Below, piece by piece: positions 17,073 to 26,489 of a DNA stretch of 64,000 nt. Source of the stretch: Gluconacetobacter asukensis (GTDB lineage: Bacteria; Pseudomonadota; Alphaproteobacteria; Acetobacterales; Acetobacteraceae). The notes under the pieces are model-generated. The model was not told the DNA's origin and did not search any database. It saw only the letters and a list, made by a program, of their open reading frames with translations. Location of the stretch: NCBI RefSeq assembly GCF_014174375.1, contig NZ_JABEQE010000004.1:230496-294495 (forward strand), read 5' to 3'. Made by a program: the position numbers and the translations under genes. Every line of letters begins with the position of its first letter. The first letter of the stretch is position 1.

Positions 17073-18535
17073 GGGGTGGCCTTCTGGAAGCGTCTGAAGC
17101 CGGAAGCGAGAGTGGCGAAGCAGAAGAACAGGACGACGCCCAGCGGGACGATCCATGCGAAGCTGATGGCCTGCCCGCCGGGGCGGAGCTGGAATTCGGC
17201 CAGGGCCACGGCGGCCAGCGTCGCGCCGTAAGCGGTCATGACGGCGCGGCTGTCGGTGTGGCGCGCGACCAGGCCGAACAGGAAGGCGCCCAGCATGGGG
17301 CCGTAGGCATAGGCACCGACCGACAGGCCGAACACGACCAGCGAGGTGGCGCCCTGGCCGAAGGATTGCGCCACGGCGATCAGCAGCACCGCCCAGAAGC
17401 AGGTCAGCCAGCGGGCCAGCGACAGGTCGCCCAGGCCCAGGGCGCCGGCCACGCGCCGGCACTGCGCCGGGAAATCGGTCATCGCCGCGCTGGTCAGGGC
17501 GTTGAGCGTCGAGGACAGCGAGCCCATGGTGGCGCTGAGGATGCCCGCGACCAGCAGGCCGGACAGGCCGGCCGGGGCATCGTGGACGATGTAATACGGG
17601 AAGATGTCGTCGCCGCGCAGGGCGTGGTAGGCCGCGCCGCCTGCCTGGGGGGCCGACAGCAGGATGCCCAGCAGCGACAGCGCGCCGAACAGCAGCCCGA
17701 CCACCAGTGCGCTGGCGACCAGCGCCAGCCTTGCGTCGCGCAGGCTGCGGGCGGCCAGGATGCGCTGCACCATCAGATGGTCGGTGCCGTGCGACGCCAT
17801 GGCCATGACCGCGCCGCCGATGAGGGCCGAGGCCGGGGCGAACGGGTCGGCCAGCAGCGCCGTGCCGTGGTCGAACAGGTGGAAACGCCCCGCATGCGCC
17901 AGGTCGGCGACTGTGCCGGGGCCGAGCCCGTGCCAGATGACGACGGCGCAGAGGATCGCGCCCAGCAGGTAGGTGCAGAACTGGATGACGTCGGACCAGA
18001 TGACGGCCTTGAGCCCGCCGAACACCGTATAGAGCAGCGTCATCGCCATCAGCGCGCCCATGATGGCCAGGGGGCCGTGGGGCAGGTGGAAGGCCGCCAG
18101 CAGCATGGCCAGTGGCAGCGTGCCGGCCAGCAGCCGCACGGCCTCGCCGATCACCCGGGTGACCAGGAAGGTCAGGGACACCGCGCGCTGCATCGGCGCG
18201 CCGAAGCGCTGGCCCAGGAACTGGTAGGGCGTGCGCATGCCCCCCGCAAGGTAGCGTGGCAGCAGCAGCCATGCGACCAGGTAGCGCCCCATCAGGTAGC
18301 CGATCGCCAGCCCGACGAAGACCATGCCGCGATGGAAGGCCACGCCGGGCACGCTGACGACGGTGAGGGTGGAGGTCTCGGTGGCGACCAGCGACAGGCA
18401 GATGCCCCACCAGGGCAGGTCGTGCGTGGCGCCGAGATAGGATTGGGCGGTTTTCTGCCGCCCCGCCATCCACAATGTCAGCAGCGGCAGGGCGGCGAGG
18501 TAAAGGCCCATCACCAGAAGATCGAGCGTTGACAT
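17069..18535 (-). CDS. Sodium:solute symporter, probable MurNAc/amino-sugar permease
   Basis: Inner-membrane SSS-family transporter of 488 residues with about 13-14 hydrophobic segments. Family features include SLVATETSTLTVVSVPGVAF and RVIGEAVRLLAGTLPLA in the core, and SLSSTLNALTSAAMTDF in the region equivalent to the sodium site. In Tannerella forsythia an SSS-type protein (MurT) imports MurNAc and is encoded with murK and murQ; the same partners are found here. Substrate assignment rests on this context. It is first in the minus-strand operon transporter-namZ-kinase and is divergent from murQ. Confidence 0.85.
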   Translation of the reverse strand: MSTLDLLVMGLYLAALPLLTLWMAGRQKTAQSYLGATHDLPWWGICLSLVATETSTLTVVSVPGVAFHRGMVFVGLAIGYLMGRYLVAWLLLPRYLAGGMRTPYQFLGQRFGAPMQRAVSLTFLVTRVIGEAVRLLAGTLPLAMLLAAFHLPHGPLAIMGALMAMTLLYTVFGGLKAVIWSDVIQFCTYLLGAILCAVVIWHGLGPGTVADLAHAGRFHLFDHGTALLADPFAPASALIGGAVMAMASHGTDHLMVQRILAARSLRDARLALVASALVVGLLFGALSLLGILLSAPQAGGAAYHALRGDDIFPYYIVHDAPAGLSGLLVAGILSATMGSLSSTLNALTSAAMTDFPAQCRRVAGALGLGDLSLARWLTCFWAVLLIAVAQSFGQGATSLVVFGLSVGAYAYGPMLGAFLFGLVARHTDSRAVMTAYGATLAAVALAEFQLRPGGQAISFAWIVPLGVVLFFCFATLASGFRRFQKATP

Positions 18536-18589
18536 GGCGTTCCCGGGCGTTCCTGGCGTCCGCCCGCGTCGGGGTGCGGCGCGTGCGGT

Positions 18590-18636
18590 CAATACCAGAA
18601 CAGAACCATAGGAAAATTGGTTTTGCAATGGTATTG
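18590..18636. promoter_or_regulatory. Large inverted repeat, candidate operator of the amino-sugar locus
   Basis: Two 19-base arms (18590-18608 and 18618-18636) are inverted copies matching at 15 of 19 positions, separated by nine bases. The plus-strand arm reads TGGTTTTGCAATGGTATTG. The repeat occupies the divergent promoter between the transporter operon and murQ, and UTRA-type GntR regulators often bind TGGT/ACCA-type sites. The gntR gene of this locus is the obvious candidate regulator. Confidence 0.6.
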
Positions 18637-18683
18637 TCCTGGCGTTATGAGAGGGGCCTGTTCAACCGCCCGCAGGACCCGCC

Positions 18684-19610
18684 ATGACCGAGACCGACCG
18701 GCCCGCCATCCCCACCACCGGGACCGAGCAGCGGGACCCGCGCTATGCCGATATCGACATCTGGCCGGTCCGGTCCGTGCTGGACGCGCTGGCCGAGGCG
18801 CAGATGGCGGCGACGGCGGCCGTGCGCGCGGCGGTGCCGGAGATCGAGGCGGTGGTGGATGCCGCCCTGCCGCGCCTGCGACAGGGTGGGCGGCTGGTCT
18901 ATGTCGGTGCCGGGACCTCGGGGCGGATCGGGCTGCAGGACGGTGTCGAGCTGGGGCCGACCTTCGGCTGGCCGGCGGAACGGCTGGTGCTGCTGCTGGC
19001 CGGCGGGCCGCAGGCGATCTTTCAGGCCGCCGAGGGCGCCGAGGATCGCGAGGATACCGGCCGGGCCGAGCTGCTGGCCCACGCGCCGGACGCGCGGGAC
19101 GTGGTGTTCGGCATCGCCGCCAGCGGGGGGACGCCCTATACCTGTGCCGCCGTCGCCGCCGCGCGGGAATGCGGTGCGCTGACGGTGGGCATAAGCTGCA
19201 ACGCGACGGGGCGGCTGCTGCGCGAGGCGGAATACGGCATCGTGACCGTCACGGGGCCGGAGGCGATTGCCGGTTCGACGCGGCTGAAGGCCGGCACGGC
19301 GCAGAAGGCGACGCTGAACCTGCTGTCCACCGCGCTGATGATCCGGCTGGGCCATGCCTATCGCGGGCGGATGGTCGATATGCGCGTGATGAACGCGAAG
19401 CTGGACCGCCGGGCCGCGCGGATGGTGGCCGATCTGGCCGGCGGGTCGGATGACGAGGTTCGCGCGGCGCTGGTGGCGACGGGCGGCAACGTCAAGCGCG
19501 CCGTGCTGGTCCGTGCCGGCATGACGCCCGACGAAGCCGAGCAGGCGCTGGACCGCAATGGGGGCGACCTGCGGCGCATCCTGCCGTCCGTCGTCCCCAC
19601 GGGTGGCTGA
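18684..19610 (+). CDS. murQ: N-acetylmuramic acid 6-phosphate etherase
   Basis: Cleaves the lactyl ether of MurNAc-6-phosphate to give GlcNAc-6-phosphate and D-lactate. The 308-residue protein has the SIS fold with diagnostic motifs VYVGAGTSGRIGLQD and ELGPTFGWP, AEDREDTG, and GIAASGGTPYT. A C-terminal helical part (NVKRAVLVRAGMTPDEAEQAL) matches the MurQ lid. Together with the kinase and NamZ it supplies a complete route from extracellular MurNAc to GlcNAc-6-phosphate. It starts a plus-strand operon with gntR and nagB, eight bases before the next start. Confidence 0.95.
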   Translation: MTETDRPAIPTTGTEQRDPRYADIDIWPVRSVLDALAEAQMAATAAVRAAVPEIEAVVDAALPRLRQGGRLVYVGAGTSGRIGLQDGVELGPTFGWPAERLVLLLAGGPQAIFQAAEGAEDREDTGRAELLAHAPDARDVVFGIAASGGTPYTCAAVAAARECGALTVGISCNATGRLLREAEYGIVTVTGPEAIAGSTRLKAGTAQKATLNLLSTALMIRLGHAYRGRMVDMRVMNAKLDRRAARMVADLAGGSDDEVRAALVATGGNVKRAVLVRAGMTPDEAEQALDRNGGDLRRILPSVVPTGG

Positions 19611-19617
19611 GGACGCG

Positions 19618-20379
19618 ATGGGCCACGCCGACGACGGCATGTTTCGCGGCCTGGCGCCGGACCCGGACAGCCGCCAGCCGCTTTATCTGCAACTCGAAGC
19701 CGGGTTGAGCCGGCTGATCCGGAGCGGGGCGCTGTGCCAGGGCGATGCGGTGCCGCCCGAGCGCGAACTGGCGGACATGACGGGTGTATCCCGTGTGACC
19801 GTGCGCAAGGCGCTGGAGCGGCTGGTCGAGACCGGTCGCCTGATCCAGCGGCCGGGGGCCGGGACCTTTGTTTCCGGCCGGATCGAGCAGCCGCTGACCG
19901 CCCTGCTGGGGTTTTCCGAAGACATGCGTGCGCGGGGGCGGATGCCGGGGTCGGTCTGGCTGGAACGGGGTGTGGCGCAGGCCAGCCCGGACGAGGCCAT
20001 GGCGCTGGGGGTGGCACCGGGTACCGCGCTGTCGCGGTTGAAGCGCATCCGGACCGCCGACGGTGAGCCGATGGCGATCGAGACCGCCATCGTGGCACGG
20101 GACGACCTGCCCGCGCCGGAAGCGGTGAGCGAGTCGTTCTATGCCGCGCTGAAGGCGCGGGATCTGTATCCGGTCCGGGCCCTCCAGCGCATCCGGGCCG
20201 GGCTGGTCGACGCGCGGGAAGCCGAATTGCTGGGGCTGGCGCGCCCCAGTCCCATCCTGCGGATCGAACGGCGGTCTTTCTTGGCCGACGGGCGGCTGCT
20301 GGAAGTCACGTTTTCGGCCTATCGGGCCGATCTGTACGATTTCGTCGTCGAACTCAGGACAGATCGCGCCGGGGATTGA
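19618..20379 (+). CDS. GntR-family regulator with UTRA domain (NagR-like)
   Basis: A 253-residue HutC-subfamily regulator. The winged helix spans roughly residues 20-90 (ELADMTGVSRVTVRKALERL, LIQRPGAGTFVSG). The UTRA effector domain occupies the rest (ILRIERRSFLADGRLLEVTFSAYRADLYDF). Such regulators bind phosphorylated amino sugars, for example GlcNAc-6-phosphate. It sits between murQ and nagB and probably controls the whole divergent locus through the inverted repeat at 18590-18636. Start at 19618 has GAGGA upstream. Confidence 0.9.
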   Translation: MGHADDGMFRGLAPDPDSRQPLYLQLEAGLSRLIRSGALCQGDAVPPERELADMTGVSRVTVRKALERLVETGRLIQRPGAGTFVSGRIEQPLTALLGFSEDMRARGRMPGSVWLERGVAQASPDEAMALGVAPGTALSRLKRIRTADGEPMAIETAIVARDDLPAPEAVSESFYAALKARDLYPVRALQRIRAGLVDAREAELLGLARPSPILRIERRSFLADGRLLEVTFSAYRADLYDFVVELRTDRAGD

Positions 20380-20404
20380 GCGGCTGGTGCGGAAGGAAAG
20401 CGGA

Positions 20405-21172
20405 ATGCGACATGTCGTGGCCGAACAGGGGCGCATGGACATCGTGGTGGCCCCCGATGCCATGGCGGCGTGCCGCGAGGCGGCCGCGCGGATCGCCGCC
20501 TATATGCGCGGCACGCCGGAGCCGGTGCTGGGCCTGGCCACCGGCCGCACGATGGAGGCGATCTATCATGTGCTGGTCGGAATGCATCGCAACGGGCTGT
20601 CGTTCGCGCGGTGCCGGAGCTTCAATCTGGACGAATATTATCCCATCGCGCCGGACGATCCGCGATCGTACCATGCCTATATGCGTGAACGGCTTTTCCG
20701 GCATGTCGATATCGCGCCGGAGCGGACGCGCGTGCCCGACGGTGCGGCGCCCGACCCGGAGCGTGAATGCCGGGCCTATGAAGATGCCATTCGCGCGGCG
20801 GGTGGTATCGGCTTGCAGCTTCTGGGCATCGGGCTGACGGGGCATATCGGTTTCAACGAGCCGCCGTCGGACTTCGCCACTCGCACGCGGCTGGTCGAAC
20901 TGGATGAGACGACGCGTCGGCAGAATGCGGAGATGTTCGACGATCGCTGGCAGGATGTGCCGCGCCGGGCCCTGACCATGGGGGTGGGCACGATCCTGGA
21001 TGCAAGGCGCCTGTTGATGGTGGCAACCGGTGCGGCCAAGGCGCGGATCGTGCGCGATGCCCTGGACGGACCGGTGACGCCGATGGTCAGCGCCTCTGCC
21101 CTGCGGCAGCATCCGGCCTGCACGGTGATTCTGGACGAAGAGGCGGCGGGGCTGTTGCGTTCGGGCGGGTAA
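20405..21172 (+). CDS. nagB: Glucosamine-6-phosphate deaminase
   Basis: Converts glucosamine-6-phosphate to fructose-6-phosphate and ammonia, the entry to glycolysis. The 255-residue protein shows GLATGRTMEA (phosphate loop, 43-52), FNLDEYYP with catalytic Asp76, and GLTGHIGFNEP with His147 and Glu152. Position 145 is Thr, where E. coli NagB has Asp and B. subtilis Asn, a possible effect on the ring-opening step. ATG at 20405 with GGAAGGAAAG upstream is preferred to GTG at 20387. No nagA deacetylase is in the window, so that step must be encoded elsewhere. Confidence 0.88.
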   Translation: MRHVVAEQGRMDIVVAPDAMAACREAAARIAAYMRGTPEPVLGLATGRTMEAIYHVLVGMHRNGLSFARCRSFNLDEYYPIAPDDPRSYHAYMRERLFRHVDIAPERTRVPDGAAPDPERECRAYEDAIRAAGGIGLQLLGIGLTGHIGFNEPPSDFATRTRLVELDETTRRQNAEMFDDRWQDVPRRALTMGVGTILDARRLLMVATGAAKARIVRDALDGPVTPMVSASALRQHPACTVILDEEAAGLLRSGG

Positions 21173-22118
21173 TGGCGTTTCCGTTTATGTGGAAAACCAC
21201 CCACATGATAGAAAAGCCCATCGGGCGCGGGCATCGCCCACCATCCGGCCCCTTTGAAGGGGGACGCGAAGGTCGATGCCATGTCCGTTCAGCCCGTTGC
21301 CCTGATGCCCGCGCAGGCTGTACCCGATGCGGCGGCCGCGCTCAATACCGCGCCGAGCGGGCTGCCGATGACCCTGTCGTGTCTTGTATGCTGTATGCCG
21401 CGCTGCGTCAGCGTGCTGACCGGCCTGTCGGCATCATACGCCATGTCAGCGAGGAAGGCGCCGGAGATCATGGCCGGGTAGGGGGCATCGGTCTGGCGAG
21501 ATCGGTTTCCGGTCGACCGTCGATCGCGCGACGTTCTCGATCAATGTGGCGAAAAACCGCCGATCGCACCGCGACGGTTCTGCCGGATAAAAAGCGGGGC
21601 AAGGCGCGTTCCACGTGGGCCATATGTCTTCAATAGTGTTCTGAAGTCGAATTATTTTCAGGACTATACGGAACCACACTATGCCCTGGCGGAGAGTTGG
21701 TTGCCTACAGACGCCCCAGTCATAGGCGTTTGCTATGGCGATGACGTAAAGTGCTATTACCGCGGGCAATCTTAAATCGATATTGTAATAATGGCTCGGC
21801 AAAGCAGGTGGATCGCGTGGGTCGAAGCCTGTGTATGGCGGACCGGTGTGCTCATCCGTCCTGGCATGATGGACCGTATGCCCCGCAGTGTTGCGCGGAG
21901 GGAATGGATACTTTTTCGAAACAATTCGAAATGGATCGATAGATTGAGAATGCGTCGTAAGTATCGGGATAAGTGATCAAGCGATCCTGAATCGCGGTGC
22001 CCGGCCATCTTCATGATGCAGCGGTGGTGGGTGGGCGTGTATCGATTCCCTGGGAAACGTCGGCGTGTTCGGCGTGGCCTGTTCTGACATTCGACGGCAA
22101 CCGGAGTCCCTGATTGCG
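21173..22118. other. Long gene-poor segment at the left edge of the lower-GC block
   Basis: About 940 bases separate nagB from the transporter gene. The first part (about 21190-21360) matches the region before and at the start of the phage-like gene at 34242. After 21360 the similarity stops and nothing recognisable is seen. Composition drops from GC-rich to clearly AT-richer around 21600. Several short open frames exist on both strands but none shows a family motif or a good ribosome site. Confidence 0.6.
21281..21361 (+). pseudogene. Truncated copy of the 5' end of the phage-like gene at 34242
   Basis: The first 81 bases are identical at 72 positions to bases 34242-34322, encoding MSVQPVALMPAQAVPDAAAA and a short continuation. 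The upstream leader (GGTCGATGCC and CATCGCCCACCATCCGGCCC) is also shared. After this the frame runs into unrelated sequence and stops at 21481. It is a 5' remnant, not a functional gene. Confidence 0.75.
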
Positions 22119-23441
22119 ATGATCTCAGAGAAAAGACAGGAAGATCTCATTGGAATCCCGTCGGTTTCCGTCGCACCTTTCCTGAAGGATACGCGAGAGG
22201 CGTCCGCTTCCTATCGCTATATCGTCTTCCTTCTTGTTTTCCTGATGTACACGATCAGTTATGCGGATCGGGCGGCGCTCTCCATTGCGATGCCGGCTCT
22301 GGGCGGGGAATTCCATCTTGGCGTCGTGGAGCTGGGCTGGCTTTCGTCCAGCTTTCTCTGGTCCTATTTTCTTTTGAACCTGCCATCGTCCATCGTGCTC
22401 GATGTCGTGGGGCCCCGGTTGATGGGGACTCTTTCCGTCGCCTTCTGGTCGTTTGCGATGATGATCGGTGGGGCGGTGCAGGGCGTCGGGCAGTTCGTTG
22501 TGACGCGCGTCTTCCTGGGCGTCGGTGAGTCCCCCACCTTCGGCATCGGCAACAGCGTATTGCGGATATGGGCGCGTCCGCGTGAGCGGGGATCGGTATC
22601 CACCATGTTGCTGACCGGGCAACAGGCGGGTCTTGCTGTCGGCACGCTGGCCGGCGCCTTCATGATCGCCCGATATGGCTGGCGGGCGGAGTTCGTTGTT
22701 CTGGGCCTGGTCGGGATTCTATGGGCTGCATGCTGGTGGCTGGTCTATCGCAGCCCGAAGCAGGACGGGGCGGCGCATGGACATAGGCCGGCCCGGCGGC
22801 GCATGTCGCTTGCTCAAGTCCGTTGTCTGTTTCGTAACACATCATTTTACGCGATCGTCATTCCGCAATGCATGGCGAATTATTTCAATTTTCTCGTCAT
22901 TTCGTGGCTTCCGGTCTATTTCATCCACAGATTTCATGAATCGACGCTCAATTCGGGTGCCAGCAGCGCGATCTGTTATGTCAGCGCGGCTCTGGGGGCC
23001 GTTGTACTTGGGCATGTGCTTGAGCGCATGATCGCGCCGCGCGAGGACAGGCCGACGTGGCGGCGATTCATCGTGTTTCCATGCATGACACTGGGCGCCA
23101 CGGTCGGGCTGTTGCCGTTTACAAACAGCGAAACGACCGCGCTCGTCATTATGTCCGTCGGACTGGCGGGCATGATTGCCGGAAGCGGGGCCAATACCGC
23201 GCTTTTGACCGATCTGCTGGACGATGGAACAAAAATCGGGACGACGACGGGGATCACGCTGACATTCAGCAATATTTTCGGTCTCTGTGCGCCGATTGTC
23301 ACCGGTTATATCGTCAGCGGCACGGGCAATTTCGACATCGCCTGGTTCATGTGCGCTGGCGGTCTGATGATTGCGGGCCTGACCTCGCTGTTCCTGATCA
23401 GGAGTCCGATCATTACGAGGTGGACCGAATCGCCGACGTGA
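22119..23441 (+). CDS. MFS transporter, anion:cation symporter-like
   Basis: A 440-residue, 12-helix permease of the major facilitator superfamily. The N-terminus reads MYTISYADRAALSIAMPALGGEF, followed by GWLSSSFLWSYFLLNLPSSIVLDVVGPR, as in the ACS subgroup that imports sugar acids, tartrate, hexuronates and other organic anions. The loop RIWARPRERGSVSTMLLTGQQAG is also typical. Start at 22119 (MISEKRQ) is preferred, with an upstream ATG at 22065 possible. It is the first clear gene of the island and probably takes up the compound handled by the following genes. Codon use is less GC-rich than in flanking genes. Confidence 0.85.
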   Translation: MISEKRQEDLIGIPSVSVAPFLKDTREASASYRYIVFLLVFLMYTISYADRAALSIAMPALGGEFHLGVVELGWLSSSFLWSYFLLNLPSSIVLDVVGPRLMGTLSVAFWSFAMMIGGAVQGVGQFVVTRVFLGVGESPTFGIGNSVLRIWARPRERGSVSTMLLTGQQAGLAVGTLAGAFMIARYGWRAEFVVLGLVGILWAACWWLVYRSPKQDGAAHGHRPARRRMSLAQVRCLFRNTSFYAIVIPQCMANYFNFLVISWLPVYFIHRFHESTLNSGASSAICYVSAALGAVVLGHVLERMIAPREDRPTWRRFIVFPCMTLGATVGLLPFTNSETTALVIMSVGLAGMIAGSGANTALLTDLLDDGTKIGTTTGITLTFSNIFGLCAPIVTGYIVSGTGNFDIAWFMCAGGLMIAGLTSLFLIRSPIITRWTESPT

Positions 23442-23766
23442 GGCGGCGACGAAATCCGGTTCAGGATCGGTCGCTTATTTCAGTCGTGCAATCGATATCG
23501 CCGTCTTGTCGCGCCGACTGGAGCGGAGGAAGGATTGCCGTCTTCGTCTATGGAGGCACCGATCGCGCAGGGTCATAACGAGACGCGATGAGATGAGACA
23601 TAAATAGTATTGGCGCAGCTCCTTTCGGATTCGTTATAAAAAATCACCTTCGCTGACCGGGGTTTTGTCGAATCTGTCCCGTAAGTGCAGCGCGGCGCGC
23701 TGTTGAGATGAAATACAACTTATCGCCGATCGAAAGATCTGAAATCTGGATGAGGACTATGCGCTC
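23442..23766. promoter_or_regulatory. Intergenic region before TonB receptor 2
   Basis: About 325 bases with an AT-rich stretch near 23590-23660. It presumably holds the receptor promoter. No palindrome, riboswitch pattern or small gene was recognised. Confidence 0.4.
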
Positions 23767-26352
23767 ATGAAGAAAAAAGCGGCTCTGGCTGATATTCATC
23801 TCTCGCTCGGTGCCACGCTCTGTATCGTCGGCCTGTCGGCGCATTCAGCATCTGCCGCGACGGATGCGGCGACGGTCGAGGACAATGCGCGCAAGGCGCG
23901 CCCGGCCAAGGTCGCCACCGCCATGGCATCGTCCACCGCGAGCGGGCGCGCGCAGGCTAGGGTGCTTGCCGTACCGTCGGCGGAGGAAGTCTCGGTCAGC
24001 GCCGAGAGGATCATCGGCAAGTCGGCCACTTCGCCATCGACGCCGGTGCACAGCACGACCCAGGTGACGGTGGTGAGCGGCGCGCAACTGACCGCGACAG
24101 GGCAAAGCAACGTCATGCAGGCCCTGGCGCAGCTTTCCCCGGCGATCAACGCGCCGCCGATGCCGGGTGGCGGCAATAACGGCTTCACCCAGAGCATGCA
24201 GCTTCGTGGCCTTTCTGCCGACCAGACGCTGATCCTCGTCAATGGACATCGGCGGCATATCGGCGCGAACTTCAACGCGCTGGTCGGTCCGCAATGGGGG
24301 ACCGAGCCTGCCGATATCGCGCTGATTCCCATCAGCGCCATCGACCATGTGGAAGTCATCACCGAAGGCGCCACCGCGCTCTACGGTCAGGACGCCATGG
24401 CCGGCGCGGTCAATATCGTTCTGAAATCCGATACCCATGGCGGTACGGTGAATTTCAAGAACAGCGGCTTTTATGGTGGAGACGGCCAGGCGCTCGACGG
24501 GTCGGCCAATCTCAATTTCGCGCTTGGGCGGCAGGGTGGCTACCTCGACCTGTCGGCGCAGGTCCTGCATCAGCTTCCGGCTTTTCGCAATGGCGACTAC
24601 ATCAACCCGAGCCGTTATCCCTATGACACATATTACGCGTTGCCGGATGGTAGCGTCGATCCGCGTGCGAGCCGCAGCCGTGACGTCCAGCGCTCGAACG
24701 CGCTTTCAAAGCGCACGGTCGAGACGGTTTCGGAAAATATGGGGCTGCCCATCACACGGGATATCGAGCTGTATTCGACGGGGACCTATGGGCATCGTAC
24801 GGTCGACGTGGGCCAGACCTATCGGTCCGCAGCCGACGACCTGACCGTGACGGCCCTGTGGCCGAACGGCATGGCACCCTATTACGTGATGGCCGAGAAC
24901 GACTTCGAGGTTGATGATGGGTTCAAGGGCCATACGTTCGGGTTTGCGTGGGATACCTATGTGAATTATGGCAAGGATGCGCAGTCCTACGAGATGAAGG
25001 ACACCGACAATGCGTCCTACGGCACTGCAAGCAAGACCCGTTTCCACACGGGGTCTGCGACGGCGAGCGAACTGAGCGCAGGTTTCAAGGCATCGCGCAA
25101 TTTCCGCCTGGGGTTTCTGCCGAAACCGGTATCGCTTGAATTTGGCGCTGAATATCGCCGTGACACGTTTGCCCTTGGCGCGGGTGAATATGCATCCTAC
25201 GCCGATGGGGGCGTGCCCATCCTGACCGGGCCGGATGCGGGACGGGTCGCGACGCCCGGCGCCGCGACACATGCTGGCAACCCCGCATCCGTTGCCGGCA
25301 ACTATACGCGCGACGTGTATGATGGCCACGTCAATCTGGATTTCTTCTTGACCGACAAGTGGGAATGGACACTGGGCGGCCGCACTGTCGCATATCACAA
25401 TTACCCGGTGGTCACGACCGGTGCGGTGGGCACGCGCTATAACTTCACCGACCGTTGGGCGGTGCGGGCGAACATCAACACCGGGTATCGTCCGCCGACG
25501 CTCGGACAGACCTATTATTACTACAGCTCGCCGAACGCGTCTTATTCCATTTTGTCTCTGCCCAACAACAGCGCGGCCGCGCGCGCTCTTGGTGACCAGA
25601 AGCTGAAGGGAGAATATTCGCGCAGTTTCAGCATCGGGGTGGATGCCACGCCGCTCGACGATTGGCACCTGACCGGGAATCTTTATTATATTGCCATCAA
25701 CGACCGCCTTGCCAGCACACCGACGCTGGGCGGTACGTTCGTGGCGCAGACGCTGGCACAGTACAATCTGGGCAATGCGACTTATGCATCCTACTACGCA
25801 AACCCGGTGAATACGAATACGTGGGGTGGCGACCTGGCGACCGATTATACGTTGCGGACCCCCCATTACGGCAATTTCCGCTTTGCGTTCTCCGTCAATT
25901 TCTCGGATAACGAGATCCGCAGCTTCAACAAGACGCCCGCGGTGCTCGCGGCCAACAATATCCCCTATTTCAACGCATACGCGGTCGCGGAGCTCATTCA
26001 CGCATCACCCAAGAATCGTGAAAACCTGAGCGTTCGCTGGACCCGTGGCAAATGGTCCGTGATGGTCGAGGAGCAGCGTTATGGTTCTTCCGTATTCATC
26101 GTGACGCCGAGCCTTCCGACCAATCTGTGGACCGTTCAGCGCCCGGCATTTCTGACCAACCTGGAGGTCGGCTACAATATTCTGCCCTACTGGCATGTTG
26201 CTGTCGGTGCGAACAATCTCTTCAATAAATACCCGACACGGGTACAGGCTGCCGCGACCGCTTCGAGTTTCAATATGTATAAATATGCCGCTTTTTCACC
26301 GTTCGGATATTTTGGTGGCATGTATTACGTGAATACGTCGATCAATTTCTGA
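23767..26352 (+). CDS. TonB-dependent receptor 2 (island)
   Basis: An 861-residue outer-membrane transporter. Signal peptide: MKKKAALADIHLSLGATLCIVGLSAHSASA. The plug domain contains TQVTVVSGAQLTATGQSN, QTLILVNGHRRH, and IDHVEVITEGATALYGQDAMAGAVNIVLKS. A beta-barrel follows and ends in a final strand, YYVNTSINF. There is no STN domain. It lies between an organic-anion MFS permease and an SDR dehydrogenase, so it likely carries the same substrate across the outer membrane. Ligand unknown. Confidence 0.9.
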   Translation: MKKKAALADIHLSLGATLCIVGLSAHSASAATDAATVEDNARKARPAKVATAMASSTASGRAQARVLAVPSAEEVSVSAERIIGKSATSPSTPVHSTTQVTVVSGAQLTATGQSNVMQALAQLSPAINAPPMPGGGNNGFTQSMQLRGLSADQTLILVNGHRRHIGANFNALVGPQWGTEPADIALIPISAIDHVEVITEGATALYGQDAMAGAVNIVLKSDTHGGTVNFKNSGFYGGDGQALDGSANLNFALGRQGGYLDLSAQVLHQLPAFRNGDYINPSRYPYDTYYALPDGSVDPRASRSRDVQRSNALSKRTVETVSENMGLPITRDIELYSTGTYGHRTVDVGQTYRSAADDLTVTALWPNGMAPYYVMAENDFEVDDGFKGHTFGFAWDTYVNYGKDAQSYEMKDTDNASYGTASKTRFHTGSATASELSAGFKASRNFRLGFLPKPVSLEFGAEYRRDTFALGAGEYASYADGGVPILTGPDAGRVATPGAATHAGNPASVAGNYTRDVYDGHVNLDFFLTDKWEWTLGGRTVAYHNYPVVTTGAVGTRYNFTDRWAVRANINTGYRPPTLGQTYYYYSSPNASYSILSLPNNSAAARALGDQKLKGEYSRSFSIGVDATPLDDWHLTGNLYYIAINDRLASTPTLGGTFVAQTLAQYNLGNATYASYYANPVNTNTWGGDLATDYTLRTPHYGNFRFAFSVNFSDNEIRSFNKTPAVLAANNIPYFNAYAVAELIHASPKNRENLSVRWTRGKWSVMVEEQRYGSSVFIVTPSLPTNLWTVQRPAFLTNLEVGYNILPYWHVAVGANNLFNKYPTRVQAAATASSFNMYKYAAFSPFGYFGGMYYVNTSINF

Positions 26353-26489
26353 CACGAGGGCTGGAGGCGCGCGTTGATGAAAGCCCGGCGTGCGTTTCTG
26401 GAACCTGGGTTGGACGCTGCCGTCTGGCATCGTCGTCTCGTCAAGGGAATGGCTCCGCGAAAGAGCCTGGATTATGGGGAAATTCATTC

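Noticed and set aside
17073..18473. Apparent 888-residue protein extending namZ upstream
   Set aside because: The added part is the symporter gene read in another frame; the Tat signal and the four-base overlap fix the namZ start at 17072.
21446..21802. 118-residue minus-strand frame in the gene-poor segment
   Set aside because: No ribosome site, no family features and it crosses the composition change; likely chance.
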